This document shows, piece after piece, positions 17,878 through 26,300 of a stretch of DNA of 64,000 nt. Below the pieces are notes generated by a model. The model was not told the DNA's origin and did no database searches. It was given only the letters and a program-made list of their open reading frames with translations. Within the stretch, counting starts at the first letter, position 1. Each line of letters starts with the position of its first letter. Where the stretch lies: assembly GCF_007995055.1 (NCBI RefSeq), contig NZ_VOQQ01000001.1, positions 1,302,001 through 1,366,000 on the forward strand, given 5' to 3'. The translations under genes and the position numbers were made by a program. This DNA is from Sphingosinicella ginsenosidimutans. GTDB taxonomy: Bacteria > Pseudomonadota > Alphaproteobacteria > Sphingomonadales > Sphingomonadaceae.

Positions 17878-18746
17878 CATCCGCAGTGAAAAAAGTCCGC
17901 AAGGCCGTCTTTCCGGTCGCCGGTCTCGGCACCCGCATCCTTCCCGCCACCAAGGCGATGCCGAAGGAGATGCTGACCATCGTCGACAAGCCGCTGATCC
18001 AATATGCGGTGGAGGAGGCGCGCGAGGCCGGGATCGAGCAGTTCATCTTCGTGACCGGGCGCGGCAAGGGCGCGCTCGAGGACCATTTCGACATCGGCTA
18101 CGAGCTCGAGGCCGTGATGACGGCGCGCGGCAAATCGCTGGCGCCGCTCGACCGCACCCGCTTCGCGCCCGGCGCGATCGCCTCGGTCCGTCAGCAATCG
18201 CCGCTCGGCCTCGGCCATGCCGTCTGGTGCGCGCGCGACCTGATCGGCGACGAGCCGTTCGCGGTGCTCCTCCCGGACGATCTGATGGTGGGTTCTCCGG
18301 GCTGCCTCGCGCAGATGGTTGAAGCCTATAATGAAGTCGGCGGAAACATCGTGTGCGCGCAGGACGTCCCTCGCGAGCGGACGTCGAGCTACGGCATCGT
18401 CACGCCCGGCGCGTCGCGGGGCCGCCTGACCGAAGTCAAGGGCCTGGTCGAAAAGCCGAAGCCCGAGGACGCGCCCTCGACGCTCGGGGTGGTGGGACGC
18501 TACATCCTCCAGGCCGAGATCATGGGCGTGCTGGAGACGGTCGGCAAAGGCGCCGGCGGGGAGATCCAGCTGACCGACGGAATGGCCGAGATGATCGGCC
18601 GCCAGCCCTTCCATGCGGTGACCTTCGACGGCGACCGCCACGATTGCGGCGACGCGGCCGGCTTCGTCGTCGCCAATGTCGCGCTCGCGCTCGCGCGCGG
18701 GGATGTCGGGCCGAAGGTTCGCGACTATCTCCGGGAGCATGCGTGA
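17874..18746 (+). CDS. galU: UTP-glucose-1-phosphate uridylyltransferase
   Basis: A 290-residue nucleotidyltransferase that makes UDP-glucose from UTP and glucose-1-phosphate. Landmarks: the nucleotide-binding segment VFPVAGLGTRILPATKAMPKEML, DKPLIQYAVEEA, FVTGRGKGALEDHFD, LPDDLM, LVEKPKPEDAPS and GRYIL. UDP-glucose is the precursor for the UDP-uronates made by the dehydrogenase and epimerase at 61.4-63.7 kb, so it ties to the exopolysaccharide locus. Overlaps its neighbours on both sides by 4 bases. Confidence 0.96.
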   Translation: MTSAVKKVRKAVFPVAGLGTRILPATKAMPKEMLTIVDKPLIQYAVEEAREAGIEQFIFVTGRGKGALEDHFDIGYELEAVMTARGKSLAPLDRTRFAPGAIASVRQQSPLGLGHAVWCARDLIGDEPFAVLLPDDLMVGSPGCLAQMVEAYNEVGGNIVCAQDVPRERTSSYGIVTPGASRGRLTEVKGLVEKPKPEDAPSTLGVVGRYILQAEIMGVLETVGKGAGGEIQLTDGMAEMIGRQPFHAVTFDGDRHDCGDAAGFVVANVALALARGDVGPKVRDYLREHA

Positions 18747-19696
18747 ACTGCGAGATCCTGCTCGTCGGCGACGGCCCGCCACGCCGCCTGAGCATGGAGG
18801 AAGCCGAACAATATAAAGGCGGCGGCTTCCTTTGGGCCCATGTCGAGAATGCCGGGCTCGACGAGCTGCCGCATCTCGTGCGCGCGGACATTCCGGAGGT
18901 CGCCGCCAACGCGCTGACCGCGACGGAGACGAGGCCGCGCTGCGACCGGATCGACCATGGCGCGATCGTCAACATCCGCGGCCCCGCCGCCACGGACATC
19001 GACGATTCCGATCGGCTGGTCTCGATCCGCATGTGGGTGCGGCGTGGCAGGATCGATTCGGTGACGCGCAAGCCGCTCGCCGCGACCGCCGCGGTCATGA
19101 CGGCGATGGAGGACGGCAAGATCCGTGACCCCGGCGACCTCGTCGCCGCTTATGCGCGCGAGATCAGCGCGACGCTCGATCCGCAGGTCGCCGAGCTTGG
19201 CGACACGCTCGACGATTGCGAGAGCATGCTGGAAAGCGGCAACAAGTTCCGGCTGCGCTCGACGATCACCGGCATCCGTTCCGAGGCGATTTCCTTCCGC
19301 CGCTTCGTCGCGCCGGATCGCGACGCCTTGCTCGCGCTCGCCAGCCATGACTTCGAATGGCTGCACGACGACGATCGGCTCCACATCCGCGAGGCGGCGG
19401 ACCGGTTCGCGCGCATGGCCGAGGAGCTCGAGGCGGTACGCGAGCGATCGGCACTGCTCCACGAACAGCTGACCGATCTGCGCGCGGAGGAGATCGACCA
19501 GCGATCCCTGCTGATCTCGGTCGTCGCCTTCATCTTCCTGCCGCTCACCTTCATCACCGGCCTGCTCGGCATGAATGTCGAGGGCATTCCCGACGCGCAC
19601 GATCCCTGGGCGTTCTGGGAAATCGTGATCCTGTGCGTGGTGATCGCGGTCGGCGTCCTTGCCTGGTTCGTGCGAAGGCGGTGGATCCAGCGCTGA
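18743..19696 (+). CDS. CorA/ZntB-family divalent metal transporter
   Basis: A 317-residue CorA-superfamily channel. A large N-terminal cytosolic domain is followed by a long helix and two C-terminal membrane segments (about 252-272 and 288-310). The selectivity signature GMNVEG lies between the segments; ZntB- and CorA-type proteins both carry GMN. The positive tail VRRRWIQR is usual. The GTG start at 18743 overlaps the galU stop (GTGA). The lack of extra motifs leaves Mg2+ and Zn2+ both possible as substrate. Confidence 0.88.
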   Translation: MNCEILLVGDGPPRRLSMEEAEQYKGGGFLWAHVENAGLDELPHLVRADIPEVAANALTATETRPRCDRIDHGAIVNIRGPAATDIDDSDRLVSIRMWVRRGRIDSVTRKPLAATAAVMTAMEDGKIRDPGDLVAAYAREISATLDPQVAELGDTLDDCESMLESGNKFRLRSTITGIRSEAISFRRFVAPDRDALLALASHDFEWLHDDDRLHIREAADRFARMAEELEAVRERSALLHEQLTDLRAEEIDQRSLLISVVAFIFLPLTFITGLLGMNVEGIPDAHDPWAFWEIVILCVVIAVGVLAWFVRRRWIQR

Positions 19697-19731
19697 TCCT
19701 CCGATGAGCTTTGCTCGCGGGGGCCTGGGGT

Positions 19732-20298
19732 CTAGGCCTCCAGCTCGATGTCCCAGTAAAGATAGTCGCGCCAGCTTTCGTGGAGATAGCCGGGCGGGAA
19801 GGACCGGCCATGGTCCTGCAGCTGCCAGCTGGTCGGCCGATAGGGCTGGCGGTGGATGTGCATGTGCGCCTGGGCCGGCGTCCGGCCGCCTTTCCTGAGG
19901 TTGCAGGGCGCGCAGGCGGTGGTGACGTTCTCCCAGGTCGTCCGCCCGCCCTGGGCGCGCGGGACGACATGATCGAATGTGAGCTCCTTCGTGTCGCCGC
20001 AATATTGGCAGGCGAAGCGGTCGCGAAGGAAGAGGTTGAACCGGGTGAAGGCGGGATATTCGGACGGCCGCACATATTGCCGCAGCGCGATGACGCTTGG
20101 CAGGCTCATCTCGAAATTGGGGCTGTGAACCTTGCGCTGATATTGGGCGACGATGTCCACCCGCTCGAGGAACACGGCCTTGACCGCGGTCTGCCAGGGC
20201 CAGAGGCTGAGCGGATAATAGCTGAGCGGCGTATAATCCGCGTTCAGCACGAGCGCGGGGCAGCTTTCCGGGTGGCGAAGCAGATCGGGGTGATACAA
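19732..20298 (-). CDS. HNH endonuclease family protein
   Basis: A 188-residue protein with an HNH domain: CQYCGDTKELTFDHVVPRAQGG and then ACAPCNLRKGG, with two Cys pairs for the structural zinc. The N-terminal part (LYHPDLLRHPESCPALVLN, then YYPLSLWPWQTAVKAVF) is the conserved alphaproteobacterial version, found as a standalone chromosomal gene and not linked to restriction systems. TTG 20298 is chosen because it gives the family start YHPDLL; a GGGAG lies 10 bases upstream, and TTG 20304 is an alternative. The function in the cell is unknown; DNA repair or RNA/DNA cleavage is possible. Confidence 0.85.
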   Translation of the reverse strand: MYHPDLLRHPESCPALVLNADYTPLSYYPLSLWPWQTAVKAVFLERVDIVAQYQRKVHSPNFEMSLPSVIALRQYVRPSEYPAFTRFNLFLRDRFACQYCGDTKELTFDHVVPRAQGGRTTWENVTTACAPCNLRKGGRTPAQAHMHIHRQPYRPTSWQLQDHGRSFPPGYLHESWRDYLYWDIELEA

Positions 20299-20471
20299 GG
20301 TCAATCGACTCCCGTTTCGCGGAGCAATCCCGAAACGCCGTCCCCATGCCTGTCGCACCCAGAACGAGGAAGAAAGCGGATCGCCCGTCTTCTCCTGTCC
20401 GCCACGCCCATGTCTTGTCGTCGTGACGCCATGATGACACCATAGCTTGTGACTCGCGGTCAAGACTTCAC

Positions 20472-21314
20472 ATGCAGCCGGTAACCCGTTTCGCGCCGAG
20501 CCCGACCGGACGGTTGCATCTCGGCCACGCTTATTCGGCGCTGCTGGCGCACGACTTCGCACGGGCGCGGGACGGCGCCTTCCTGCTGCGGATCGAGGAT
20601 ATCGATCCGGGACGCGCGCGCGCCGAACATGTCGATACGATCTTCGGCGATCTCATCTGGCTCGGCCTCGAATGGGACGGCGAGGTCACCTACCAGTCGG
20701 AGCGGCTGCCGCTTTATGCCGACGCGCTGGAACGGCTGAGGGCGGCGGGCCTCGTCTATCCCTGCTTCTGCACCCGCGCCGACATCGCCGCGAGCGCGAG
20801 CGCGCCGCACGGCCCCGGCGGCGCGGTCTATCCGGGGACGTGCCGCGGCCTCGCCAGTCCCGATCTCTCGCTGCCCCATGCCTGGCGGCTCGACATGGCG
20901 GCGGCGCTTGGACGCGTCGCGACGCCGCTCGCGTGGATCGACAATGGCGTCGAGGTGATCGCGCAGCCGGCGGCGTTCGGCGACGTCGTCCTCGCCCGCA
21001 AGGATGCGCCGGCCAGCTATCATCTTGCCGTCACCGTCGACGATGCCGCGCAGGGCGTCACCGATATCGTGCGCGGCCGCGATCTCTTCGCCGCGACCCA
21101 CGTCCATCGCCTGCTCCAGGCGCTGCTCGGACTGCCGGTGCCGGTCTATCACCACCACGCCCTGCTGACCGATGCCCAGGGTCGACGGCTCGCCAAGCGG
21201 CACGGCGCGCCGGCCATCGCCGATCTGCGCACGGGCGGCACCGATCCGGCCGAACTGGTCGCATCCCTGAGACGCGGCGAACTTCCGACTGGATATTCGC
21301 TCGGGGACGCCTAG
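20472..21314 (+). CDS. gluQ: glutamyl-Q tRNA(Asp) synthetase
   Basis: A 280-residue class I synthetase paralogue lacking the anticodon domain. It loads glutamate onto queuosine 34 of tRNA(Asp). N-terminal TRFAPSPTGRLHLGHAYSAL contains the HIGH-type motif. CFCTR near residue 97 and the later GTCRGL contribute Zn ligands, and the KMSKS-type loop is GRRLAKRHGAP. IEDIDPGRARAEHV is also typical. Length (about 280-300) separates it from GltX. Divergent from the HNH gene. Confidence 0.95.
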   Translation: MQPVTRFAPSPTGRLHLGHAYSALLAHDFARARDGAFLLRIEDIDPGRARAEHVDTIFGDLIWLGLEWDGEVTYQSERLPLYADALERLRAAGLVYPCFCTRADIAASASAPHGPGGAVYPGTCRGLASPDLSLPHAWRLDMAAALGRVATPLAWIDNGVEVIAQPAAFGDVVLARKDAPASYHLAVTVDDAAQGVTDIVRGRDLFAATHVHRLLQALLGLPVPVYHHHALLTDAQGRRLAKRHGAPAIADLRTGGTDPAELVASLRRGELPTGYSLGDA

Positions 21315-21317
21315 ATA
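21312..21317 (+). promoter_or_regulatory. candidate -10 element giving a leaderless HIG1 message
   Basis: TAGATA overlaps the gluQ stop codon and ends 6 bases before the ATG of the HIG1 gene. There is no Shine-Dalgarno sequence between. The matching -35 region is weak, so this is tentative. Confidence 0.3.
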
Positions 21318-21323
21318 GGCGGC

Positions 21324-21530
21324 ATGACTCCGCTTCTCGTCATCCTCATCATCGCCTTCGCGGGCGCGACCCTCTATGTCCTTGTCAAGGGCGTGATCGG
21401 CATGGCCCAGGGCAAGGACCTGACCGGCCAGCGATCGCAGGAGCTGATGCGCAAGCGCGTGATGTTCCAGGCCGTCGCGATCCTGTTCGCGGTGATCCTG
21501 CTGCTCGTCGCCGGCAGCGGCAACCACTAG
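21324..21530 (+). CDS. HIG1-domain twin-transmembrane protein
   Basis: A 68-residue inner-membrane protein with two hydrophobic helices (about 3-25 and 47-65) separated by a short charged loop, GQRSQELMRKRVMFQ. The RKRV..Q pattern before the second helix is the HIG1 (hypoxia-induced gene 1) signature. Bacterial members are thought to associate with respiratory oxidases; that role is family knowledge, not shown here. It sits 9 bases after gluQ. Confidence 0.85.
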   Translation: MTPLLVILIIAFAGATLYVLVKGVIGMAQGKDLTGQRSQELMRKRVMFQAVAILFAVILLLVAGSGNH

Positions 21531-21549
21531 GGCCGCCGGGCGCCGGGGC

Positions 21550-22116
21550 GTGGTCAGGCTCAACAAGATCTACACGCGCACCGGCGATGCCGGGCAGACC
21601 GGGCTCGTCGACGGCTCACGCGTCGCCAAGGACGATCCGCGCATGGCCGCGATCGGCGATGTCGACGAGGCGAATTGCGCGATCGGGCTTGCCGTCGCCG
21701 CGCTCGCCGATCCCGAGGCGAAGGCGATGCTTTCGCGAATCCAGAACGAATTGTTCGATCTCGGCGCCGATCTCGCCACCCCCGGCGAGACGTTCGAGCC
21801 GGATGAGATGAAGCTGCGCATCGTGGCGCCGCAGATCGAGCGGCTGGAGCGCGAGATCGACCGGATGAACGGGGATATCGAGCCGCTCCGCAGCTTCATC
21901 CTGCCCGGCGGCGCGAACGGAGCGGCCGAGCTCCATTTCGCCCGCGCCGTCGTGCGGCGGGCCGAGCGGACCGCGGTCGCGGCGGCACGCGAGGTGGCGC
22001 TGAACCCGCTCGCCCTCGTCTATCTCAATCGCCTGTCGGACCATTTGTTCGTCGCCGCGCGTTGGATCGCACGGGATGCGGGCGACATCCTGTGGCAGCC
22101 GGGCGCGACCCGTTAG
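21550..22116 (+). CDS. cob(I)alamin adenosyltransferase, PduO/MMAB type
   Basis: A 188-residue four-helix bundle enzyme that transfers adenosyl from ATP to cob(I)alamin to form coenzyme B12. N-terminal LNKIYTRTGDAGQTGLVDG is the ATP-binding signature. VDEANCAIG, FILPGG, AELHFARAVVRRAER and LNRLSDHLFVAAR are the remaining conserved blocks, including the arginines that contact ATP. The GTG start at 21550 is chosen for the standard N-terminus; there is no ATG alternative. It lies 19 bases after the HIG1 gene, on the same strand. Confidence 0.94.
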   Translation: MVRLNKIYTRTGDAGQTGLVDGSRVAKDDPRMAAIGDVDEANCAIGLAVAALADPEAKAMLSRIQNELFDLGADLATPGETFEPDEMKLRIVAPQIERLEREIDRMNGDIEPLRSFILPGGANGAAELHFARAVVRRAERTAVAAAREVALNPLALVYLNRLSDHLFVAARWIARDAGDILWQPGATR

Positions 22117-22127
22117 GGCGAATTTTC

Positions 22128-22142
22128 GTTCCACATTTGTTC
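22128..22142 (+). promoter_or_regulatory. LexA-like box (GTTC-N7-GTTC) upstream of egtB
   Basis: GTTC at 22128-22131 and GTTC at 22139-22142 are separated by exactly 7 bases, the direct-repeat form of the alphaproteobacterial SOS box. It lies 37 bases before the egtB ATG, followed by GCTAGG as a possible -10. The pattern can arise by chance once or twice in 64 kb, so binding is unproven. Confidence 0.45.
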
Positions 22143-22179
22143 GGCAAATGCTAGGGACTCCGCAGCGGGAGACCGAAAG

Positions 22180-23445
22180 ATGGCGACAGTCGCGCGGCGC
22201 GAACGGGCGCTGGACCTGACCGAACGGTTCGAGGCGGTCCGCGGGTTGAGCCGGGCGCTCGCCGCGCCTCTCTCGGATGCCGATGCCACGCTTCAGCCGA
22301 TGCCGGACGCGTCGCCCGCCAAATGGCATCTCGCCCACACGACCTGGTTTTTCGAGACCTTCGTGCTGCGCGATTTCGTCGCCGGCTACCGGCCTCACGA
22401 CGAACGCTGGGCCTATCTTTTCAATTCCTATTATGAGGGCGAAGGCGAGCGCCATGACCGCGCGCGCCGTGGCATGTTGAGCCGTCCATCGCTGGACGAG
22501 GTGCTCGGCTGGAGACGCGCGGTCGACGACGCCGTTCTCGGTGCGATCGACACGCTTGCGCCGCCGGCGCTCGGCCTGCTCGAGCTCGGCCTCCACCACG
22601 AGCAGCAGCACCAGGAGCTGATGCTCATGGACATGAAGGCGGCCTTCTTCGAAAATCCGCTGCGGCCGGCGATCTGGGAGGCCGAGGCGTCGCGGCCCGT
22701 GCGCGTGCCGGACGGTCCGCGCTGGACGATCGACGAACCGGGGCTCGTCGAGATCGGTCATGCGGGCGCCGACTTCGCCTTCGACAGCGAGACGCCGCGC
22801 CACAAGACCTATGTCGGCCGCTTCGCCCTTGCCGATCGGCCGGTGACCAATGCCGATTGGATCGCGTTCATCGCCGACGGGGGCTATGGCGATCCGCTGC
22901 TCTGGTTGTCCGACGGCTGGGCGTGGGCGGCGCGGGAAACGATCGGCGCGCCGCTCTACTGGATCGCCGAGGACGGCGGCTGGTCGCGCTTCGGCCTTGA
23001 CGGCGTGCGGCCGATCGATCCGGCCGCGCCGGTCTGCCACATCAGCTATTACGAGGCCGACGCTTATGCGCGCTGGGCCGGCGCGCGGCTGCCGACCGAG
23101 GCCGAATGGGAGCATCATGGCGCGCGCTGCGATCCGGCATCGGGGCATCAGCTCGATAGCGCCGGCCCGGTCGCGCCGCGCCCCGCGCCGGACGGGCCGG
23201 GCCTGCACGACCTCGTCGGCAATGTGTGGGAATGGACGCAAAGCGCCTTCCTTCCCTATCCCGGCTTCACCCCGGCGGAGGGGACGGTCGGCGAATATAA
23301 CGGCAAGTTCATGAGCGGGCAGATGGTGCTTCGCGGCGGCTGCTGCGCCACGCCGCGCGGCCATCTGCGCGCCACCTACCGCAATTTCTTCTATCCCCAT
23401 CAGCGCTGGATGTTTTCCGGGCTGAGACTTGCGAAGGACGCTTGA
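22180..23445 (+). CDS. egtB: ergothioneine biosynthesis protein EgtB (sulfoxide synthase)
   Basis: A 421-residue iron enzyme that joins hercynine to cysteine or gamma-glutamylcysteine as a sulfoxide. The N-terminal DinB-like part carries the iron ligands in KWHLAHTTWFFE and in the H-x3-H-x-E motif within HHEQQHQELMLMD. The C-terminal part is an FGE-sulfatase domain with PVTNADW, RLPTEAEWEHH, GNVWEWT and RGGCCATP, ending HQRWMFSGLRLAKD. GGGAG lies upstream of ATG 22180. The stop overlaps the egtD start. No egtA, egtC or egtE is nearby. Confidence 0.95.
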   Translation: MATVARRERALDLTERFEAVRGLSRALAAPLSDADATLQPMPDASPAKWHLAHTTWFFETFVLRDFVAGYRPHDERWAYLFNSYYEGEGERHDRARRGMLSRPSLDEVLGWRRAVDDAVLGAIDTLAPPALGLLELGLHHEQQHQELMLMDMKAAFFENPLRPAIWEAEASRPVRVPDGPRWTIDEPGLVEIGHAGADFAFDSETPRHKTYVGRFALADRPVTNADWIAFIADGGYGDPLLWLSDGWAWAARETIGAPLYWIAEDGGWSRFGLDGVRPIDPAAPVCHISYYEADAYARWAGARLPTEAEWEHHGARCDPASGHQLDSAGPVAPRPAPDGPGLHDLVGNVWEWTQSAFLPYPGFTPAEGTVGEYNGKFMSGQMVLRGGCCATPRGHLRATYRNFFYPHQRWMFSGLRLAKDA

Positions 23446-24410
23446 TGGATGCGCCCCGGGTGGCTCTCGCCGCCGATCCCGCCTTCCGGGCCGATGTGCT
23501 CGCCGGCCTCGCCGCGCCGATCCGGGCGGTGCCGGCGCGCTGGCTCTACGATCATCGCGGATCGCAATTGTTCGAAGAGATCACGCGCCTCCCGGAATAT
23601 TATCCGACGCGGACGGAAACCGCCTTGCTGGAGGCCAACAGCGCGGAAATGGCGGCGCTCGCGGCCTCCGACGCGGCGATCGTCGAGTTCGGATCGGGTT
23701 CATCCGCCAAGACGCCGATCCTGCTTCGCGCGGTGCGGCCCCGGGCCTATGTGCCGATCGACATCAGCGGCGATTTCCTTCGCGAATCCGCAGAGTCGCT
23801 GCGGGCGGAATTTCCCGATCTCCCGGTCCTGCCGGTCGAGGCCAATTTCATGGATCCGATCGCGCTTCCGGGTTCGATCGCCGGGCTCCCACGGCTCGGT
23901 TTCTTTCCGGGATCGACGATCGGCAACATGGTGGCGCGCACCGCCGTCGATCTGCTGCGCGCGATGAAGGACACGCTCGGCGAGGGATCGCGGCTGCTGA
24001 TCGGGATGGACCGGATCAAGGACGTCGAGGTGCTTCGCGCGGCTTATGACGACGCCGCCGGCGTCACGGCGGCGTTCAACCTCAACCTGCTCCACCGGAT
24101 CAATGCCGAGCTCGACGCCGACATTCCCGTCGATGCCTTCCGCCACCGGGCGATCTGGAACGACGACCTCAGCCGGATCGAGATGCATCTGGAAGCGACG
24201 CGCGACGTCGTGTTTTCAGTCTCCGGCACCACGTTCGCCATGCGGGCGGGCGAGACGATCCACACCGAGAACAGCCACAAATACGGCCATCGCGACAGCC
24301 GCCTCCTGCTCCGCGCCGCCGGCTGGGGGGTGATCCGCGAATGGACGGATCCGAAGCAGTGGTTCTCGATCCTGCTCGCCGAAGCGGAGCCGCCACGCTT
24401 CGCGCCCTAG
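23442..24410 (+). CDS. egtD: L-histidine N-alpha-methyltransferase EgtD
   Basis: A 322-residue SAM-dependent methyltransferase that makes hercynine (trimethylhistidine), the first ergothioneine intermediate. Landmarks: RWLYDHRGSQLFEEITRLPEYYPTR in the N-terminal region, VEFGSGSSAKT (SAM site, about 80-90), YVPIDISGDFL, FFPGSTIGN and the C-terminal HTENSHKYG with the histidine-binding Glu. The ATG overlaps the egtB stop, forming a two-gene egtBD operon. The final part IREWTDPKQWFSILLAE is standard. Confidence 0.95.
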   Translation: MMDAPRVALAADPAFRADVLAGLAAPIRAVPARWLYDHRGSQLFEEITRLPEYYPTRTETALLEANSAEMAALAASDAAIVEFGSGSSAKTPILLRAVRPRAYVPIDISGDFLRESAESLRAEFPDLPVLPVEANFMDPIALPGSIAGLPRLGFFPGSTIGNMVARTAVDLLRAMKDTLGEGSRLLIGMDRIKDVEVLRAAYDDAAGVTAAFNLNLLHRINAELDADIPVDAFRHRAIWNDDLSRIEMHLEATRDVVFSVSGTTFAMRAGETIHTENSHKYGHRDSRLLLRAAGWGVIREWTDPKQWFSILLAEAEPPRFAP

Positions 24411-24485
24411 CCGGTCCCGGCGGCGCCATTGCCGCTGCGCCGCGGCGTCGCTACATCGGCGGCGAGCTTCCTTCCGGAGACCCAG

Positions 24486-24788
24486 ATGCTGCTTGCGCTG
24501 ATCCAGATCGTCAATCTGCTGCTGACGGTCGCCATCTATATCATCGTGGCGCAGGCGATCCTGTCCTGGCTGGTGGCATTCAACGTCATCAACACGCACA
24601 ACGATTTCGTCCGCGCCTTCCTCAACGCGCTGGATCGCATCACCGCGCCGATCTACCGACCGATCCGCCGGATCCTGCCCGATTTCGGCGGCCTCGATTT
24701 CTCGCCCATGGTCGTGATCCTGATCATCTTCATGCTGCAGACGCTGCTTGGCGGGGTCGCGCGCGATCTCATCCTGTCCGGTTATTGA
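24486..24788 (+). CDS. YggT-family membrane protein
   Basis: A 100-residue inner-membrane protein with two membrane helices (about 4-28 and 72-95). It starts [25 protein letters not shown], with the YggT loop [23 protein letters not shown] between helices. ATG 24486 has GGAGA upstream; a longer reading from 24429 lacks one. YggT proteins are linked to cell division, chloroplast-type CCB3 roles and osmotic stress, with no firm activity. It precedes folD by 10 bases. Confidence 0.9.
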   Translation: MLLALIQIVNLLLTVAIYIIVAQAILSWLVAFNVINTHNDFVRAFLNALDRITAPIYRPIRRILPDFGGLDFSPMVVILIIFMLQTLLGGVARDLILSGY

Positions 24789-24798
24789 GGGCAGGACC

Positions 24799-25686
24799 GT
24801 GAGCGGGGCGATCATCGACGGCAAGGCCTTCGCGGCGGGCCTTCGCGAGCGCGTGGCGGCCGCGGTGCCCACCTTCGTTGAAGCGGCTGGCCGGCCGCCG
24901 GGCCTCGCGGTCGTTCTTGTCGGCGAGGATCCGGCGAGCCAGGTCTATGTGCGCTCCAAGGGCAAGGCGACGATCGCGGCGGGCATGGCGAGCTTCGAGC
25001 ATCGCCTGCCGGTCGAGACATCCCAGGCCGAGCTGATCGATCTCGTCGCGCGGCTCAATGCGGACGATGCGGTGGACGGCATCCTCGTCCAGCTGCCCCT
25101 GCCGCCGCAGATCGACGAGGGCGCGGTGATCGACGCCATCGATCCTGCGAAGGATGTCGACGGCTTCCACATCGCGAATGCGGGACGGCTCGCCACCGGC
25201 CTTCCTGGCTTCGTCCCCTGCACGCCGCTCGGCTGCCTGATGCTGCTCAAGGGCCGGCTCGGCGAGCTTGCCGGGCTCGACGCGGTGGTCATCGGGCGAT
25301 CGAACATCGTCGGCAAGCCGATGGCCCGGCTGCTGCTCAACGAAAGCTGCACCGTCACGGTCGCCCATAGCCGCACCCGGGACCTGCCGTCGCTGGTGCG
25401 CCGCGCCGATATCGTCGTGGCGGCGGCGGGCCGGCCCGAAATGGTCAAGGGCGACTGGCTGAAGCCCGGCGCGACCGTGATCGACGTCGGCATCAACCGG
25501 ATCGACGCCGGCGAGGGCAAGACCAGGCTCGTCGGCGATGTGGACTTCGCCTCGGCCGTCGAGGTGGCGGGCGCGATTACGCCGGTGCCGGGCGGCGTCG
25601 GGCCGATGACGATCGCGGTGCTGCTGCGCAATACCCTCGTCGCCGCGCATATCCGCGCGGGCCTTGTGCCGCCGGCGGGCCTGTGA
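24799..25686 (+). CDS. folD: methylenetetrahydrofolate dehydrogenase/cyclohydrolase
   Basis: A 295-residue bifunctional enzyme that interconverts 5,10-methylene-, methenyl- and 10-formyl-tetrahydrofolate, using NADP. Landmarks: [20 protein letters not shown] with the catalytic region, K54-type [47 protein letters not shown] and the end [16 protein letters not shown]. The GTG start at 24799 has AGGGCAGGA upstream and gives the usual N-terminus [14 protein letters not shown]. The end overlaps the marC start. Confidence 0.96.
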   Translation: MSGAIIDGKAFAAGLRERVAAAVPTFVEAAGRPPGLAVVLVGEDPASQVYVRSKGKATIAAGMASFEHRLPVETSQAELIDLVARLNADDAVDGILVQLPLPPQIDEGAVIDAIDPAKDVDGFHIANAGRLATGLPGFVPCTPLGCLMLLKGRLGELAGLDAVVIGRSNIVGKPMARLLLNESCTVTVAHSRTRDLPSLVRRADIVVAAAGRPEMVKGDWLKPGATVIDVGINRIDAGEGKTRLVGDVDFASAVEVAGAITPVPGGVGPMTIAVLLRNTLVAAHIRAGLVPPAGL

Positions 25687-26300
25687 GCGCGCTCTTCGCC
25701 TCGGCCTTCGTCACCTTCCTGCTGGTCATCGACCCGCCGGGCTGCGCGCCGATCTTCGCCGGCCTCACCCGCGGCGCGACCGGCGCCCATCGTCGCACGA
25801 TGGCGATCCGCGCCGTGCTGGTCGCGAGCGCGATCCTGCTCTTCTTCGCCCTGCTCGGCGAGGATCTGCTGCGTGCGCTCGGAATCTCGCTCTCCGCCTT
25901 CCGCATCGCGGGCGGGATCATGCTGTTCCTGATCGCGGTCGACATGGTGTTCGAAAAGCGCACCGAGCGTCGCGAGCACCGGGCCGAGGAGGTGCGCGCC
26001 AGCGAGGTCGAGGACATCTCCGTCTTTCCGATGGCGATCCCGATGATCGCCGGCCCCGGATCGATCGCCTCGGTGATGCTGCTGACGGCCCGCTCCGAGG
26101 GCCTGGCCGAAACTCTGGTCGTGCTCGCCGCGCTCGCGGCGACGATGGTGCTGACGCTCTTCGCATTGCTTGCGGCGGCGCCGCTGATGAAGCTGCTCGG
26201 CCGGAAGACCGAGGCGATGATCACCCGCGTCCTCGGCGTCCTGCTCGCCGCGCTCGCCGTCCAGTTCGTGCTGGACGGCCTCCACCGCACCTTCAGCTGA
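25683..26300 (+). CDS. MarC-family integral membrane protein
   Basis: A 205-residue inner-membrane protein with about six hydrophobic segments. It has the MarC landmarks [18 protein letters not shown] near the N-terminus, then [18 protein letters not shown] and [19 protein letters not shown] in the second half. The family was once tied to multiple antibiotic resistance, but its transport substrate is unknown. The GTG start at 25683 overlaps the folD stop. The gene converges on the STT3-like gene and overlaps it by 8 bases. Confidence 0.92.
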   Translation: MSALFASAFVTFLLVIDPPGCAPIFAGLTRGATGAHRRTMAIRAVLVASAILLFFALLGEDLLRALGISLSAFRIAGGIMLFLIAVDMVFEKRTERREHRAEEVRASEVEDISVFPMAIPMIAGPGSIASVMLLTARSEGLAETLVVLAALAATMVLTLFALLAAAPLMKLLGRKTEAMITRVLGVLLAALAVQFVLDGLHRTFS

